Shown here one piece after another: positions 19,799 through 30,600 of a stretch of 64,000 nt of DNA (its first letter is position 1; each line of letters opens with the position of its first letter). The notes under the pieces are model-generated. The model was not told the origin of the DNA. It was given only the letters and a program-made list of their open reading frames with translations, and searched no databases. Made by a program: the position numbers and the translations under genes. Source of the DNA: Companilactobacillus tucceti DSM 20183 (GTDB lineage Bacteria; Bacillota; Bacilli; Lactobacillales; Lactobacillaceae); contig NZ_AZDG01000010.1 in the NCBI RefSeq assembly GCF_001434665.1, positions 1 through 64,000 on the forward strand, given 5' to 3'.

Positions 19799-21019
19799 TT
19801 ATTTATTATTACGACGTTTAAAGATTGGTGGTGTTGAGTCATCATCATCGTCATTTAAATCAATAGTCTCTGGTTTTTGGAAAATTTCAAAATCACTCTT
19901 CTCACCAGAAACATTATTTGTATCAGCATCACGATTAATGTCCCAATCTGCCAAAGGATCTTTCTTTGGTTGAGGTGCTGGTTGAACACTACCTTGTTTA
20001 TTACCATCTAATGTAGCCATTTTATTATTTAAAACTGGCTTCTTAACATTTTTCTTAGTATCTTCACTTTCAACACCAGTGGCAATAACTGTAATCTTAA
20101 CTTGATCTCCAAGTGTTTCATCCATTGATGTACCAAAAATGATATTTACATCTGAAGTTGCTTGATCGGAAACAATTTGAGCTGCTTCTTGTGCTTCATA
20201 AAGTGATAGATCTGTACCACCAGTAATATTAAGAAGAACTTGTTTAGCTCCATCAATTGAAACTTCAAGTAATGGTGATGAAATAGCCTTAGTTGTAGCC
20301 TCATTAATTCTATTTTCACCGTTAGCTGTACCGATACCCATAAGTGCTGAACCTTGGTCTGACATAATAGTCTTAACATCAGCAAAATCCAAGTTAACAT
20401 AACCAGGTGATGTAATAAGATCAGAAATACTTTGAACACCTTGGCGCAATACATCATCAGCAATACTGAATGCTTCACTCATTGGAGTCTTTTTATCAAC
20501 AACTTCAAGTAATTTGCTATTAGAAATAATAACTAGTGTGTCGACATCCTTTTTGAGTTCAGTTATACCATCAGCTGCAAAACGTGAACGTTTTGAACCT
20601 TCAAATGCAAATGGACGAGTAACAACACCAACAGTAAGTGCTCCACTTTCTTTTGCAATATTGGCTACGATAGGAGCAGCACCTGTACCAGTACCACCGC
20701 CCATTCCAGCAGTAATAAAAATCATATCAGCGCCTTCAAGAGCCTCTTTAAGAGCTTCTTCACTCTCTTGAGCAGCCTTTTGACCAATTTCTGGATTTGA
20801 ACCGGCACCTAAGCCTCTTGTTAATTTAGGTCCTAATTGAATTTTTGTTTCAGCTTTTGAACTTTCCAAAGCTTGAACATCAGTATTTGCAGCAATAAAT
20901 TGAACACCCTTAATTCCTGTGTCCACCATACGGTTAACAGCGTTACCACCGGCACCACCTACACCAATAACTTTAATTACTGCTCCCATGTTGTTGTTTG
21001 AGTCTAAAGAATATTCCAT
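19799..21019 (-). CDS. ftsZ: cell-division GTPase FtsZ
   Basis: Tubulin-like GTPase of 406 residues that polymerises into the Z-ring. The nucleotide fold begins [17 protein letters not shown]; the tubulin signature GGGTGTG is at residues 107-113. The T7 loop region [13 protein letters not shown] is intact. A disordered linker (about 320-390) leads to the conserved C-terminal peptide ([10 protein letters not shown]), which binds FtsA and SepF. It lies between ftsA and sepF, 34 bases after ftsA. Confidence 0.98.
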   Translation of the reverse strand: MEYSLDSNNNMGAVIKVIGVGGAGGNAVNRMVDTGIKGVQFIAANTDVQALESSKAETKIQLGPKLTRGLGAGSNPEIGQKAAQESEEALKEALEGADMIFITAGMGGGTGTGAAPIVANIAKESGALTVGVVTRPFAFEGSKRSRFAADGITELKKDVDTLVIISNSKLLEVVDKKTPMSEAFSIADDVLRQGVQSISDLITSPGYVNLDFADVKTIMSDQGSALMGIGTANGENRINEATTKAISSPLLEVSIDGAKQVLLNITGGTDLSLYEAQEAAQIVSDQATSDVNIIFGTSMDETLGDQVKITVIATGVESEDTKKNVKKPVLNNKMATLDGNKQGSVQPAPQPKKDPLADWDINRDADTNNVSGEKSDFEIFQKPETIDLNDDDDDSTPPIFKRRNNK

Positions 21020-21053
21020 TAAGGAGTTCCTCCTGTTTAATTTATCTTAGTTT

Positions 21054-22397
21054 TTAATCAAAAAATTTACTCCAGAAATCTCTAAACTTATCCATTCCTT
21101 TGCCTTTTTTGGCTTTTGGAGTTTGTTTTGGTTTTTCAATTTCATCTGGTTCATTTTTAGTCTTTGGTTCTGGTTCAACGACCTGCTTGGCTTTTGCCAC
21201 AGGTTGAGGAGTTGAATTATTTTGGTTAATTGTTGCTCCGTTAACAACATTGTCAGCAATAATTCCGATATCGTTTAACCTTGAAGCATATGTTACCAAA
21301 CCTAGTCCCAAGGAATATGACGGATGACGCATCCCCATTTGGGAAGGGACATAACTTCTAACTTTCACACCAAAAACATTTTTAGCAAGTTCTTCAATGT
21401 TAGGTGTTGCAGCCACACCACCAGTTAAAACAATTCCACCTGGTAGCGATAGAGCACCTGAATTTTCTAATGGATCTTTTAATCTATCAAATATTTGCTC
21501 TAAACGAGCCTCAATTATTTCTGAAATATATTGTTCTGAAATTTGTTCTGGTTCGGATTTTCCAACTACCTCAACACTGATAGTTTCATCAGAAGAAGTC
21601 TCGTCAGGATCAGCGTTACCATAATAAACTTTTAGTTGATCAGCATTTTCAATAGTTGTATTTAGCACTACCGAAATATCATGAGTGACATAATGACCAC
21701 CTTCAAAATCAACAGTTGATAATTTCAAATTATAATCATGAACTACTGAAGCAGTTGTTTGACCAGCACCCATATCAATGATGACTGATCCAAATCCACT
21801 TTCACCGTCATTTAAAACCACTTGACTAAGAGCCATCGGTGAAATGACTTTATGAATAATGTTTAATCCAGCCAATTGAATAGCTTTTTTTGTATTATGA
21901 ACGATTGTTTTAGGCGCCGTATATATGACACCTTTCATTTCTAAACGAACACCAATCATACCGCGAGGATCTTTAATATTATTAAATCCATCGACTGAAA
22001 ATTGTCTTGGAATCAAAGATACTACTTCGCGTTCACTAGGTAAGTTTTGTACCATAGCCGCTGCCATTACTTGTCTTACATCATTTTCAGTAATTTCCTT
22101 TGACTCTGAACCAACGGCTATCATACCTTGGCATTTTTCTATTTGTAACATATTTGCGGAGATTCCGACCACAACGTCGTGAATAGTAATATTGGCTTGT
22201 GTCTCGGCCCGCTTAACAGCTTTTTTTATTGCACCTGCTGCCTTATCGATATCAACTATAACACCGCGGCTAACTCCCTCGGATCTTTCGCTTCCTACGC
22301 CAACAACATTTAACTTGTCATCCGACGATTCAGCAACCACTACTTTAATTGAACTAGTACCGATATCTAGTCCTACAAAAAACTCTGAATTATCCAT
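21054..22397 (-). CDS. ftsA: cell-division protein FtsA
   Basis: Actin-like ATPase of 447 residues that tethers FtsZ to the membrane. It opens with FVGLDIGTSSIKVVVAE (phosphate 1 motif). The inserted 1C domain, VIIDMGAGQTTASVV (phosphate 2) and IVLTGGVAATPNIEELA (adenosine motif) are present. A long proline/lysine-rich linker ends in an amphipathic helix (MDKFRDFWSKFFD) that inserts in the membrane. It sits between divIB and ftsZ. Confidence 0.97.
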   Translation of the reverse strand: MDNSEFFVGLDIGTSSIKVVVAESSDDKLNVVGVGSERSEGVSRGVIVDIDKAAGAIKKAVKRAETQANITIHDVVVGISANMLQIEKCQGMIAVGSESKEITENDVRQVMAAAMVQNLPSEREVVSLIPRQFSVDGFNNIKDPRGMIGVRLEMKGVIYTAPKTIVHNTKKAIQLAGLNIIHKVISPMALSQVVLNDGESGFGSVIIDMGAGQTTASVVHDYNLKLSTVDFEGGHYVTHDISVVLNTTIENADQLKVYYGNADPDETSSDETISVEVVGKSEPEQISEQYISEIIEARLEQIFDRLKDPLENSGALSLPGGIVLTGGVAATPNIEELAKNVFGVKVRSYVPSQMGMRHPSYSLGLGLVTYASRLNDIGIIADNVVNGATINQNNSTPQPVAKAKQVVEPEPKTKNEPDEIEKPKQTPKAKKGKGMDKFRDFWSKFFD

Positions 22398-22475
22398 ATA
22401 TACGTGGCAGCCTCCCTTACCTAGAAAAAAATCTTTTCATTAGAAAATTTTAACACAAATATGACTATATTAAAC

Positions 22476-23174
22476 CTATTTCTTAGCTTTAAAAGGATAA
22501 GAATATGCACCAATTTCTAAATTAATTACACCTTTTCGCTTCATTTGAGCAGCAATACTTGGATAATACTTCATTTTTGCCTCTACGGTTCTAATATCAG
22601 CAACCACCTTGTTACCATCATTCATATCAATTTTGATACGATATGGATTCAATTTGGTTGGAGCGTTATAAAACTGAGAAACATTAGTTCTTACATTATC
22701 AGGCAAATTCTTATAGATTTTTGAAATCTTCTTTAAGCCTTTTTTATTAAATCCACTATAAATTGGATAATTTCCAATTGGCGCATGCATTCTTTGATTC
22801 AATATACGTCCGCCATTTACCACTCGGTAATAATAACCATCTTTATAAATTAATCCTAAAGTTGGAATCTCTTTCACTTTTATCACTATATCGCGTAAAT
22901 TACGAGTTCTAAATGAAACAGTCTTTATCGAAGGTAATTTCTTTTTAGTTTTATCAGCAATTGATCGATGATCTAACAAAACATTGACCAATAAACTATT
23001 GTTATTGATTTCAGTGGCATCTATAACTTGTTGTGCACCTAAATCATTAACACCTTCAACATTGACATTTCTTACTTTACTAAGTGGAGAACCTAGATAA
23101 GCAATGAAAATTATCACGACAGTCAAAATCAAGATAATACTATTTTTACCTAAATTCTTCCTCTTCTTTGTCAT
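22476..23174 (-). CDS. divIB: cell-division protein DivIB/FtsQ
   Basis: Bitopic membrane protein of 232 residues in the divisome complex with FtsL and FtsB/DivIC. A short basic cytoplasmic tail (TKKRKNLGKN) precedes one membrane helix (about 12-29). A POTRA domain follows (SPLSKVRNVNVEGVNDLGAQ), then the FtsQ beta domain. It is shorter than the Bacillus protein, mainly in the tails. It lies 12 bases after murG and before ftsA, as usual in the cluster. Confidence 0.92.
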   Translation of the reverse strand: MTKKRKNLGKNSIILILTVVIIFIAYLGSPLSKVRNVNVEGVNDLGAQQVIDATEINNNSLLVNVLLDHRSIADKTKKKLPSIKTVSFRTRNLRDIVIKVKEIPTLGLIYKDGYYYRVVNGGRILNQRMHAPIGNYPIYSGFNKKGLKKISKIYKNLPDNVRTNVSQFYNAPTKLNPYRIKIDMNDGNKVVADIRTVEAKMKYYPSIAAQMKRKGVINLEIGAYSYPFKAKK

Positions 23175-23186
23175 AATAACTCCTAA

Positions 23187-24293
23187 CTACTTAACTAAGT
23201 CAGTCAATACCTTAATCAATTTATCAGACGCATCTGGAACACCAATTTCTTTAGAGGCAGTTGACATTTTGTCTCTAAGGTCTTCACTACTCATTATCTT
23301 ATTAACTTCTGAGTACAACGATTCTGAAGTTAAATCTGACTCAGGAATCATGACAGCTGCACCATTTTTGGCAACTGACAAAGCATTTTTAGTTTGATGA
23401 TCGTGTGTTACATAAGGACTTGGAACAAATATTGCAGGTATTCCTAATGCCGTTATCTCTGCAATACTTGTGGCCCCACTTCGACCAACGATCAAACTAA
23501 TATCAGGTAAAATTTCAGGCATATTATCAATATAAGGTTGCACAGATACATTGTCCATGTTCAATGATTTGGAATCAATCTTTTTGATTACATCATCGTA
23601 ATGTACCCTTCCTGTCACAAACAATAATTGATAATCTGATTTTGAAAATCTTTCCAAAGATTCAATCGTCGTCTTATTAATAGGAGCTGCTCCCCTTGAA
23701 CCACCAAAAATCATAACCGTAGGTTTATCAGCCTTTAATTCATAATCTTCTAAACGAGTATTCTTTTCTATCTTAGCAACTTCTTGAGCTCTAGGATTAC
23801 CGGTAAAAACAATCTTTCTCTTCTCACTGAATTGATCTTGTGCTTCCTTAAAAGCAATCGCAATCTTATCAACAAAGTGACCAAGAAATTTATTTGTTAT
23901 ACCAGCAATAGTATTTTGCTCATGGATCACTGTTGGAATATGTAGTCTGTGTGCTGCGTATACAACCGCACTTGAAACATAACCACCAGTACCAATAACA
24001 ACATCGGGATCAAATTCTTTGATTATCTTTTTAGATTTTCTAACACTAGATAAAAATAATTGCATAACTTTAACATTTTCAAATGTTAGTTTACGTTTAA
24101 ATCCCCTTATTTCTATTGTCTTAAAAGGAATGCCCGCATTATTAACAATTTTACTCTCTAAGCCCTTTTCAGTACCGACATATAAAACCTCATCAACAAG
24201 GTTTCTCTCCTTTAAGCGCTTAATTAAAGCCATCGCAGGATAAATATGTCCACCGGTACCTCCACCAGAAACTACTATTCGCAATTTGGTCAT
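23187..24293 (-). CDS. murG: UDP-GlcNAc:lipid I N-acetylglucosamine transferase MurG
   Basis: GT28 glycosyltransferase of 368 residues that converts lipid I to lipid II at the inner face of the membrane. The N-terminal glycine loop VVSGGGTGGHIYPAMAL (about 7-23), GTGGYVSSAVV, the HEQN motif and the donor-site GRSGATSIAEITALGIPA are present. Its start overlaps the stop of murD by one base, a sign of coupling. Confidence 0.97.
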   Translation of the reverse strand: MTKLRIVVSGGGTGGHIYPAMALIKRLKERNLVDEVLYVGTEKGLESKIVNNAGIPFKTIEIRGFKRKLTFENVKVMQLFLSSVRKSKKIIKEFDPDVVIGTGGYVSSAVVYAAHRLHIPTVIHEQNTIAGITNKFLGHFVDKIAIAFKEAQDQFSEKRKIVFTGNPRAQEVAKIEKNTRLEDYELKADKPTVMIFGGSRGAAPINKTTIESLERFSKSDYQLLFVTGRVHYDDVIKKIDSKSLNMDNVSVQPYIDNMPEILPDISLIVGRSGATSIAEITALGIPAIFVPSPYVTHDHQTKNALSVAKNGAAVMIPESDLTSESLYSEVNKIMSSEDLRDKMSTASKEIGVPDASDKLIKVLTDLVK

Positions 24294-25663
24294 TATGCCT
24301 CTCCTTTGAGTCCTTCAACTTCTTCTATAAATTGATCTCCACGTTGTTCAAAAGTATCAAACTGATCCCAGCTAGCAGCTGCAGGAGATAATAAAACAAC
24401 GTCTCCCTTATCACTTTGACGATAAGCTTCAGGTACAGCTTCGGCAAGATTAGATACTTTTATGATATTTGTGATATTAGCCTTTTGAGCGGCATCAACC
24501 ATCTTATCTGCAGTTTCACCATATAAAATTATATTCTTAACTTTTTTTAGGGGCTCAACTAATTCATCAAACCCATTACCACGATCAAGACCACCAGCAA
24601 TCAAAGTCAACGGCTTGTCACCAAATGCTTCCAATGCAACAGTAGTGGCCTCAATATTTGTAGCTTTAGAATCGTTATAAAATCTACGACCATTAAATTC
24701 ATCTACAAATTGAATACGATGTTTTACTCCCTTGAATGAAGTCAAAATATTAATTATATCTTCGTTCTTGACGTCAAATAATTTAGCAACATTGATTGCA
24801 GCTAATGCATTTTGAACATTATGCTCCCCAGGAATTTTAATAGCATCAATATTCAAAACAAATTCTTTGTCATAATAAATTTCATTATTTTTGACATAAG
24901 CACCATGATCTAGTACTTGGTTGTCGGAAAATGGAACAATCTGAGCTTTTGAATCTTTGGCTAGTTGACGCCATTCTTCTTCATTCCAGTTAACAATGAA
25001 ATAATCATCTTTAGTCTGATTCTTAGTAATATGCATCTTAGCCTTAATATAATTTGCTCTTGTTTTATGGAAGTCTAAATGAGTTGAATAAATATTATTT
25101 AATACAGCTACATGAGGATGCAAATCAATTGTTCCTTCTAATTGAAAGCTAGAAAGTTCAGTTACCACAACATCATCTTTTGAAGCTTTCTGAATCACTT
25201 CAGAAATGGGTATACCAATATTACCTGCATAAAATGAATTTTTAAATTTGGGTGAATGTTCCAACATCAATTTTATTAATGTTGTTACAGTGGTCTTACC
25301 ATTAGTACCGGTAACACCAACCATATGAGCATCAGAGAAGCTGTAGGCGATCTCTGGTTCTGTAATAACTGGAATGTTTAATTCTTCTGCATGCTGAATC
25401 AATTCATTGGAATAAAAAATTCCAGGATTTTTAACAACATAGTCAAACGATTCATCCACTAGAGATGCGTCATTACTACCTGTAATAACTTTAAATCCTT
25501 GATCCATCAATTCCTTTGCTTCTTTATTTCCTTCTAACGGATTTGAATCAACAACTGTTACATCTGAATTCATTTTATTTAATAATTTTGCAACTGCAAA
25601 ACCACTTTTTGCTAAACCCAAGACGAGAATTTTTTTATTTGAGTATTTACTTTCTGCTTTCAT
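24293..25663 (-). CDS. murD: UDP-MurNAc-L-Ala:D-Glu ligase MurD
   Basis: ATP-dependent ligase of 456 residues adding D-glutamate to UDP-MurNAc-L-Ala. The N-terminal Rossmann part (KKILVLGLAKSGFAVAKLL), the ATP loop GVTGTNGKTTVTTLI (about 114-128), the central HLDFH and the C-terminal domain with DSKATN are all present. It lies 10 bases after mraY and overlaps murG by one base. Confidence 0.97.
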   Translation of the reverse strand: MKAESKYSNKKILVLGLAKSGFAVAKLLNKMNSDVTVVDSNPLEGNKEAKELMDQGFKVITGSNDASLVDESFDYVVKNPGIFYSNELIQHAEELNIPVITEPEIAYSFSDAHMVGVTGTNGKTTVTTLIKLMLEHSPKFKNSFYAGNIGIPISEVIQKASKDDVVVTELSSFQLEGTIDLHPHVAVLNNIYSTHLDFHKTRANYIKAKMHITKNQTKDDYFIVNWNEEEWRQLAKDSKAQIVPFSDNQVLDHGAYVKNNEIYYDKEFVLNIDAIKIPGEHNVQNALAAINVAKLFDVKNEDIINILTSFKGVKHRIQFVDEFNGRRFYNDSKATNIEATTVALEAFGDKPLTLIAGGLDRGNGFDELVEPLKKVKNIILYGETADKMVDAAQKANITNIIKVSNLAEAVPEAYRQSDKGDVVLLSPAAASWDQFDTFEQRGDQFIEEVEGLKGEA

Positions 25664-25673
25664 GACTGACTTC

Positions 25674-26639
25674 CTATATAAATAATATTAGATAAATTCC
25701 TGAACAAACAATTCCAATGATCCAAAAAACAATATCAATTTTCCATTCGTTCCATCCAACCATCTCAAAGTGATGATGAACTGGTGTCATTTTAAAGATA
25801 CGTTTATGGAAAACTTTGAATGAAAAGACTTGTAGCATTACACTTGCCGTCTCTAAAACATAAACTAATCCAATTAGTAATAAGGACCAATAACGCCCAA
25901 GTAAAATAGCGATTACTGCAAGACCAGCACCTAGTGCTAATGACCCAACGTCACCCATAAAGATTTTGGCAGGTTTATGATTAAAAATTAAGAATGCTAA
26001 TAATCCGCCGACCACTGAGAAACAAACGATTGCAATGTCAATTCTATTTTGATTTAGTGCAATGATTCCATAAGTTCCATAGGAAATAGTAGCTAAACCA
26101 CCTAGTAATCCATCTATTCCATCAGTCAAATTGGTAGCGTTGGAAAATCCTACTAACCAAAAGACAGTAAATAAAACAAATATGATCACTGAATCGATCG
26201 ACCAAATACCAGGAATAGTAAAGTTAAATGGCAATTGGTCAGTTGCATAAACATACAGAAAAATAAATGCAACTATAATTTGTAAAACAAGTTTTTGTAA
26301 AGCTTTCAAACCTAAATTACGTTTTTTAAATACTTTAATAAAATCATCAATAAACCCAATTCCACCATAAAGTATTATTACCAAGGTAATAATAATCAAT
26401 GAATGAGTTAATTGATTTTGCCAGGCTCCAACCCACAGGTTAGTAATAGTCATAGCAATTATAATTAGAAGTCCACCCATAGTAGGCGTTCCTGATTTTT
26501 TCTTATGCCATTTTGGACCAACTTCACGAATAGATTGCCCTTCTTTATGAGCAATTAAGTAGCCAATAAAGAATGGCATCAGAATTGAGACTATGGCAAA
26601 GGTACTTACCACATCTATAATAATTTGACTTAGTTCCAT
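25674..26639 (-). CDS. mraY: phospho-MurNAc-pentapeptide transferase MraY
   Basis: Integral membrane enzyme of 321 residues that moves phospho-MurNAc-pentapeptide onto undecaprenyl phosphate to make lipid I. About ten membrane segments. Diagnostic motifs are KKSGTPTMGGLLII, GFIDDFIKV, ATNLTDGIDGLLGGL, NHKPAKIFMGDVGSLALGAGL and PVHHHFE. It lies 15 bases after pbp2x and 10 bases before murD. Confidence 0.97.
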   Translation of the reverse strand: MELSQIIIDVVSTFAIVSILMPFFIGYLIAHKEGQSIREVGPKWHKKKSGTPTMGGLLIIIAMTITNLWVGAWQNQLTHSLIIITLVIILYGGIGFIDDFIKVFKKRNLGLKALQKLVLQIIVAFIFLYVYATDQLPFNFTIPGIWSIDSVIIFVLFTVFWLVGFSNATNLTDGIDGLLGGLATISYGTYGIIALNQNRIDIAIVCFSVVGGLLAFLIFNHKPAKIFMGDVGSLALGAGLAVIAILLGRYWSLLLIGLVYVLETASVMLQVFSFKVFHKRIFKMTPVHHHFEMVGWNEWKIDIVFWIIGIVCSGIYLILFI

Positions 26640-26654
26640 GTAAATCCCCTCAAC

Positions 26655-28826
26655 CTATTTATTTTTCAATGTAACTATAATTTTACCACTGTCATTCAGA
26701 ACATGACCGGCCTTCAATGATTGAGATACTACATATCCGTCACCTTTTGTCGTAACATGCTTACCTGTAACTTCAGCAAATTTTAGAACATCATTTTTAG
26801 ACCATCCACTTAAGTCTGGCATGGTCATCGCACCATTAGTCAATAGAACTATTCTTTGACCTGGCATAACTTTTTCACCACTAGCTGGTAATTGTTGAAC
26901 TATTTTATCACCAGTCCCTATAATACCAGCTTGTAAATCCATAGATTCAATTTTCTTAGTAGCTTTATCAGTTGTACTATTCAAAAGACTTGGGATATTT
27001 ACATATTGGCTGCCAGGAATATTGGACTTCGTTGGTGAACTTCCTTGATTTACTAACCTTGTTACCAATGGATTAAATATCTCTGACAAAATCTTTTCTG
27101 GAGATTCTGTCATTTCTTGAGGCTGCTTCATAGTGATATAAACAATATAATTAGGATCATCATATGGAATCATACCAGCAACTGAGAATATATAATTATT
27201 GGTACCTGTTAAGTAACCACCATTCTCAGATGCAATTTGAGCCGTACCAGTCTTTACACCGACCTTAACATCTGGAACATTATAAACTTGACCAGTACCA
27301 TATTTCTTTGTTACAACTTGTCGCATTGCTTTTTTAACTTTTTTAGCAGTGTCAGATGAAATAGGTTCTCCAACTGTTTCAGCTTTATAGGTTTTTTCAG
27401 TTTTACCAGTTGTATCATTTACTACCTTTTTGATAATTTGAGGTTTGATCATCTTACCGTTATTAGCAACTGCAGAAAATGCTTGTAACATCTGGATAGC
27501 ATTGACATTAACACTTTGACCAAATGACGTCATAGCTTGATCACTGGCATGTTCAAAAGAAATTCCTCCTGAAACTTCGCCTGGTAATTGGATTCCTGTC
27601 TTTTCACCAATTTTAAATCGTTTCATATATTTCATCCAAGTATCAGCACCCATTTTTTCTTCTAGGTGCACCATCCCAACGTTAGATGATCTTGGAAAAG
27701 CTTCTGATATAGGAATAGAACCCCAACCAGCATCGTTCCAGTCATTTATAGTTCTACTTCCTACTTCCACAGAACCAGACTGATATAACTCATTAGGGTC
27801 ATAATTACCAGAGTCAATAGCAGCAGAAAGTGTCAAAATTTTCATAACTGATCCCGGTTCATACTGATCTTCTACTAAAGTGTCACGCCAACTATCTGTT
27901 AATCCCTTTCCAGTAGTCGGATTAAAAGTAGGTCTTTGAGTAGCGGCCTCAATTTGACCAGTTTTAGAGTTCATAACAATTACTTGTAAATTCTTAGGAC
28001 TGTACTTATCTTGAACATTTTGTGCCAATATCTCAGCATATTGTTGGATTCGACTATTCAAAGTCAGATAAATATTGTTACCATCAATAGCATTTTTTTC
28101 TACTATTTGTGAATTAGGAAGTTCATTTCCATTAGAGTCTTGCTTAGTTATCTTCTTACCGTTAGTACCTGATAACATTTTATTGAAATATTTTTCAATA
28201 CCCATAACGCCGCTGATGTTACTGTTAACATCATTAGCATTATTAGCTTGAGTAATTCCGACTAAATTAGTCGCAAATACGCCGTTTGGATATGACCTAG
28301 ATGGCAATTCAACAAACTTTATTCCAGGTAAATTTTTAGAAGCAATCTTATTTTTCATTTCGATGGAAAGCCCACGACCAGATTGGCCGAACTCCACTTG
28401 ATACTGTTTTTTATTTTTGGGATTCAAATATTCCAAAGCTTGCTTTTTTGAAATTGGCAAATATTTGCTCAAAATCTTTGCTACTTTGGACTTATTTTTA
28501 ACATAATCCGGCTTCCCATCTTCTGTTTTAGCAGAATGTGAAATAACCGCATATATATTATAAATGCTTGAATCTCCAGCAATCATTTCACCATTTGTAT
28601 CTAAAATTTCACCACGGTGAGCATTAACTGTTGCTGAGTGTTCATATTTCATTTTTGTTCTTTGAGCAAGATTTACTCCGTTATATTGCTTACTTATGGC
28701 AATGGAAGTAAATCTAACTGTTAAAGCTATAAAAAAAAGGGCAGTCACGAGCACTATTATTATTCCTACAATATAGTGATTTCGTGTTTCCTTATTTGAT
28801 AAAGCTTTTTTTATAATCCGTCTCAT
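26655..28826 (-). CDS. pbp2X: division transpeptidase PBP2x/FtsI with PASTA domains
   Basis: Class B penicillin-binding protein of 723 residues, the septal transpeptidase. One membrane helix (about 20-42) is followed by the dimerisation domain and the transpeptidase domain. The active serine is in GSVMKILTL (SxxK, around residue 325), SSN is in RSSNVGMVHLE, and KTGTAQ is near residue 523. The last 115 residues hold two PASTA domains (YVNIPSLLNS and MTMPDLSGWS). It overlaps ftsL by 4 bases. Confidence 0.95.
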   Translation of the reverse strand: MRRIIKKALSNKETRNHYIVGIIIVLVTALFFIALTVRFTSIAISKQYNGVNLAQRTKMKYEHSATVNAHRGEILDTNGEMIAGDSSIYNIYAVISHSAKTEDGKPDYVKNKSKVAKILSKYLPISKKQALEYLNPKNKKQYQVEFGQSGRGLSIEMKNKIASKNLPGIKFVELPSRSYPNGVFATNLVGITQANNANDVNSNISGVMGIEKYFNKMLSGTNGKKITKQDSNGNELPNSQIVEKNAIDGNNIYLTLNSRIQQYAEILAQNVQDKYSPKNLQVIVMNSKTGQIEAATQRPTFNPTTGKGLTDSWRDTLVEDQYEPGSVMKILTLSAAIDSGNYDPNELYQSGSVEVGSRTINDWNDAGWGSIPISEAFPRSSNVGMVHLEEKMGADTWMKYMKRFKIGEKTGIQLPGEVSGGISFEHASDQAMTSFGQSVNVNAIQMLQAFSAVANNGKMIKPQIIKKVVNDTTGKTEKTYKAETVGEPISSDTAKKVKKAMRQVVTKKYGTGQVYNVPDVKVGVKTGTAQIASENGGYLTGTNNYIFSVAGMIPYDDPNYIVYITMKQPQEMTESPEKILSEIFNPLVTRLVNQGSSPTKSNIPGSQYVNIPSLLNSTTDKATKKIESMDLQAGIIGTGDKIVQQLPASGEKVMPGQRIVLLTNGAMTMPDLSGWSKNDVLKFAEVTGKHVTTKGDGYVVSQSLKAGHVLNDSGKIIVTLKNK

Positions 28827-29185
28827 TTCGAAACATTCCTTACATTCTTGTTACTCATTTTTAAATTATGTTCTTTTGCAAATGAAGACAGACGATCAAA
28901 GCTTGTCATCTCTGAAATTTCTTGTCGTAAATTAATATTTTCTGTGCTTGTTTTACTTAATTTAGATGTAACTTCATCTAAATTATTCTGAGCTGCAGTC
29001 ATGGAAACATTAATACTGACCAATGCCACCATTAAAGACAATACTAAAACACCTAAACCTATTAATAAACTTATCTCAAGTTTTGATACGGCGACACGGC
29101 CGGATACTTTGGGGGTATTAACAGGTTTAGCTTGTGGTTGAACTTCTTCGTAGTTTTGTAGATTTCTGGCTGTACTTTCTCTCAT
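28823..29185 (-). CDS. ftsL: cell-division protein FtsL
   Basis: Small bitopic protein of 120 residues that joins DivIB and DivIC in the divisome. A cytoplasmic tail (about 1-33) precedes one membrane helix (about 35-58, KLEISLLIGLGVLVLSLMVAL) and a leucine-zipper coiled coil (NLDEVTSKLSKTSTENINLRQEISEM). The ending KEHNLKMSNKNVRNV is typical of Gram-positive FtsL. Sequence identity in this family is low; position between rsmH and pbp2x supports the call. Confidence 0.9.
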   Translation of the reverse strand: MRESTARNLQNYEEVQPQAKPVNTPKVSGRVAVSKLEISLLIGLGVLVLSLMVALVSINVSMTAAQNNLDEVTSKLSKTSTENINLRQEISEMTSFDRLSSFAKEHNLKMSNKNVRNVSK

Positions 29186-29201
29186 CTTTAATTCTCCAAT
29201 A

Positions 29202-30149
29202 TTAGATCTTTTCTACAACTCGTAATTTAGCACTATGTGCTCGATTATTTTGATCCAATTCATTTTCTTTTGGCAAAATTGGTTTTCTTGTAATCATTTT
29301 TAAATCCGGTTTTAAATAGTCAGGAATCACCGGCAAACCTTGTGGTACATCAATTTGTGATTTTTCCTTAAATATATGTTTAACTATTCGATCTTCTTTA
29401 GATTGGAAGGTTATTACACTTATACGTCCTTTGGGAGCCAATAAATCAATGGCTTGCTCTAACGATCTCTCCAATGAACCTAATTCATCGTTAACGGCAA
29501 TTCTAATTGCTTGGAAAACTCTCTTGGCAGGATGACCGCCAGTTCTTCTTCTTGCAGCTGGAATTGAATTTTTTATAATATCCGCTAACTCTAAAGTAGA
29601 AGTTATACGGTGATCTTCTCTAATCCTTTCGATTGAACGTGCAATTTGTTTCGAGAACTTTTCATCACTATATTTATAAAAAATACTAACTAAATCATTG
29701 TAATCCCAGTCATTAACAATTTTTTCAGCATCTAAATCTTGACGTTGATCCATACGCATATCTAAACGAGCTTCTTTTTTATATGAGAAGCCTCTTTGTG
29801 CATCATCAAATTGAGGAGATGAAACTCCCAAATCATATACCACACCATCCACTGCTGTGACATTTAATTTATTTAGGCTTTCCTTCATATTCTCAAAATT
29901 GCTTCTAATCAAGGTCAATTGATTGTTACCTATGGCATCACTATTTTTAAGCTTTTCTCCAGCCTCAATAGCAGTCTCGTCCCTATCAAATGCATAAACA
30001 TGACTGTTATTAATATGACTAAGCAACTCTTTAGTATGTCCCCCACGGCCAAACGTTGCATCGACATAAATACCATTGTCATGCGGATTCAATTGTTCAA
30101 TTGTTTCTTTTAATAAAACTGTTTTATGTTTAAATTCATTAGAAGTCAA
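29202..30149 (-). CDS. rsmH: 16S rRNA (cytosine-1402-N4) methyltransferase RsmH
   Basis: SAM-dependent methyltransferase of 315 residues (formerly MraW) that modifies C1402 in the ribosomal P site. The opening [16 protein letters not shown] loop [16 protein letters not shown] and the downstream [20 protein letters not shown] are diagnostic, as is [18 protein letters not shown]. Its start overlaps mraZ by 11 bases, and ftsL follows after 16 bases. Confidence 0.97.
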   Translation of the reverse strand: MTSNEFKHKTVLLKETIEQLNPHDNGIYVDATFGRGGHTKELLSHINNSHVYAFDRDETAIEAGEKLKNSDAIGNNQLTLIRSNFENMKESLNKLNVTAVDGVVYDLGVSSPQFDDAQRGFSYKKEARLDMRMDQRQDLDAEKIVNDWDYNDLVSIFYKYSDEKFSKQIARSIERIREDHRITSTLELADIIKNSIPAARRRTGGHPAKRVFQAIRIAVNDELGSLERSLEQAIDLLAPKGRISVITFQSKEDRIVKHIFKEKSQIDVPQGLPVIPDYLKPDLKMITRKPILPKENELDQNNRAHSAKLRVVEKI

Positions 30150-30570
30150 AATCCGTCATTTTCTCCGATATTTCTTCAAAATTATCTTCAGCTTCTTTAC
30201 TGAAATCGTTCCATCTGTTTTCGTCCCAAATTTCAATTCTATCTGAGACTCCGACGATAACACAGTTCTTTTCCAATTTGGAAAAACTGATCAAAGGTGC
30301 TGAAATGTTAATTCTACCCTGCTTATCAAATTCAACCTCAGTCGCAGCTGAGTAGAAAAATCTAGTAAAAGAACGAGCATCCTTTTTCGTTAAAGGTAAT
30401 TTATCTAATTGAGCTTCCAATTTTTCCCATTGTGAAAGAGGATATCCAAATAGGCATCCGTCCATACCACGCGTAATGACAAAGCTTGTCCCCATTTCTT
30501 TACGAAATTTAGCGGGAACAATAATTCGTCCTTTACTATCGATCGTGTGATGAAATTCACCCATGAACAT
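30139..30570 (-). CDS. mraZ: transcriptional regulator MraZ
   Basis: DNA-binding protein of 143 residues with two SpoVT/AbrB-like halves, marked by [13 protein letters not shown] (about 10-22) and [12 protein letters not shown] (about 80-95). It forms rings and represses its own dcw operon by binding repeated TGGGN-type boxes. The frame can start at a GTG at 30579, but that codon is part of the GAGGTGA ribosome site; the ATG at 30570 ([11 protein letters not shown]) is the start. Three phased boxes lie 31-60 bases upstream of the ATG. Confidence 0.95.
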   Translation of the reverse strand: MFMGEFHHTIDSKGRIIVPAKFRKEMGTSFVITRGMDGCLFGYPLSQWEKLEAQLDKLPLTKKDARSFTRFFYSAATEVEFDKQGRINISAPLISFSKLEKNCVIVGVSDRIEIWDENRWNDFSKEAEDNFEEISEKMTDFDF

Positions 30571-30600
30571 CCCAGTCACCTCAATTCTTTAACACCTCTT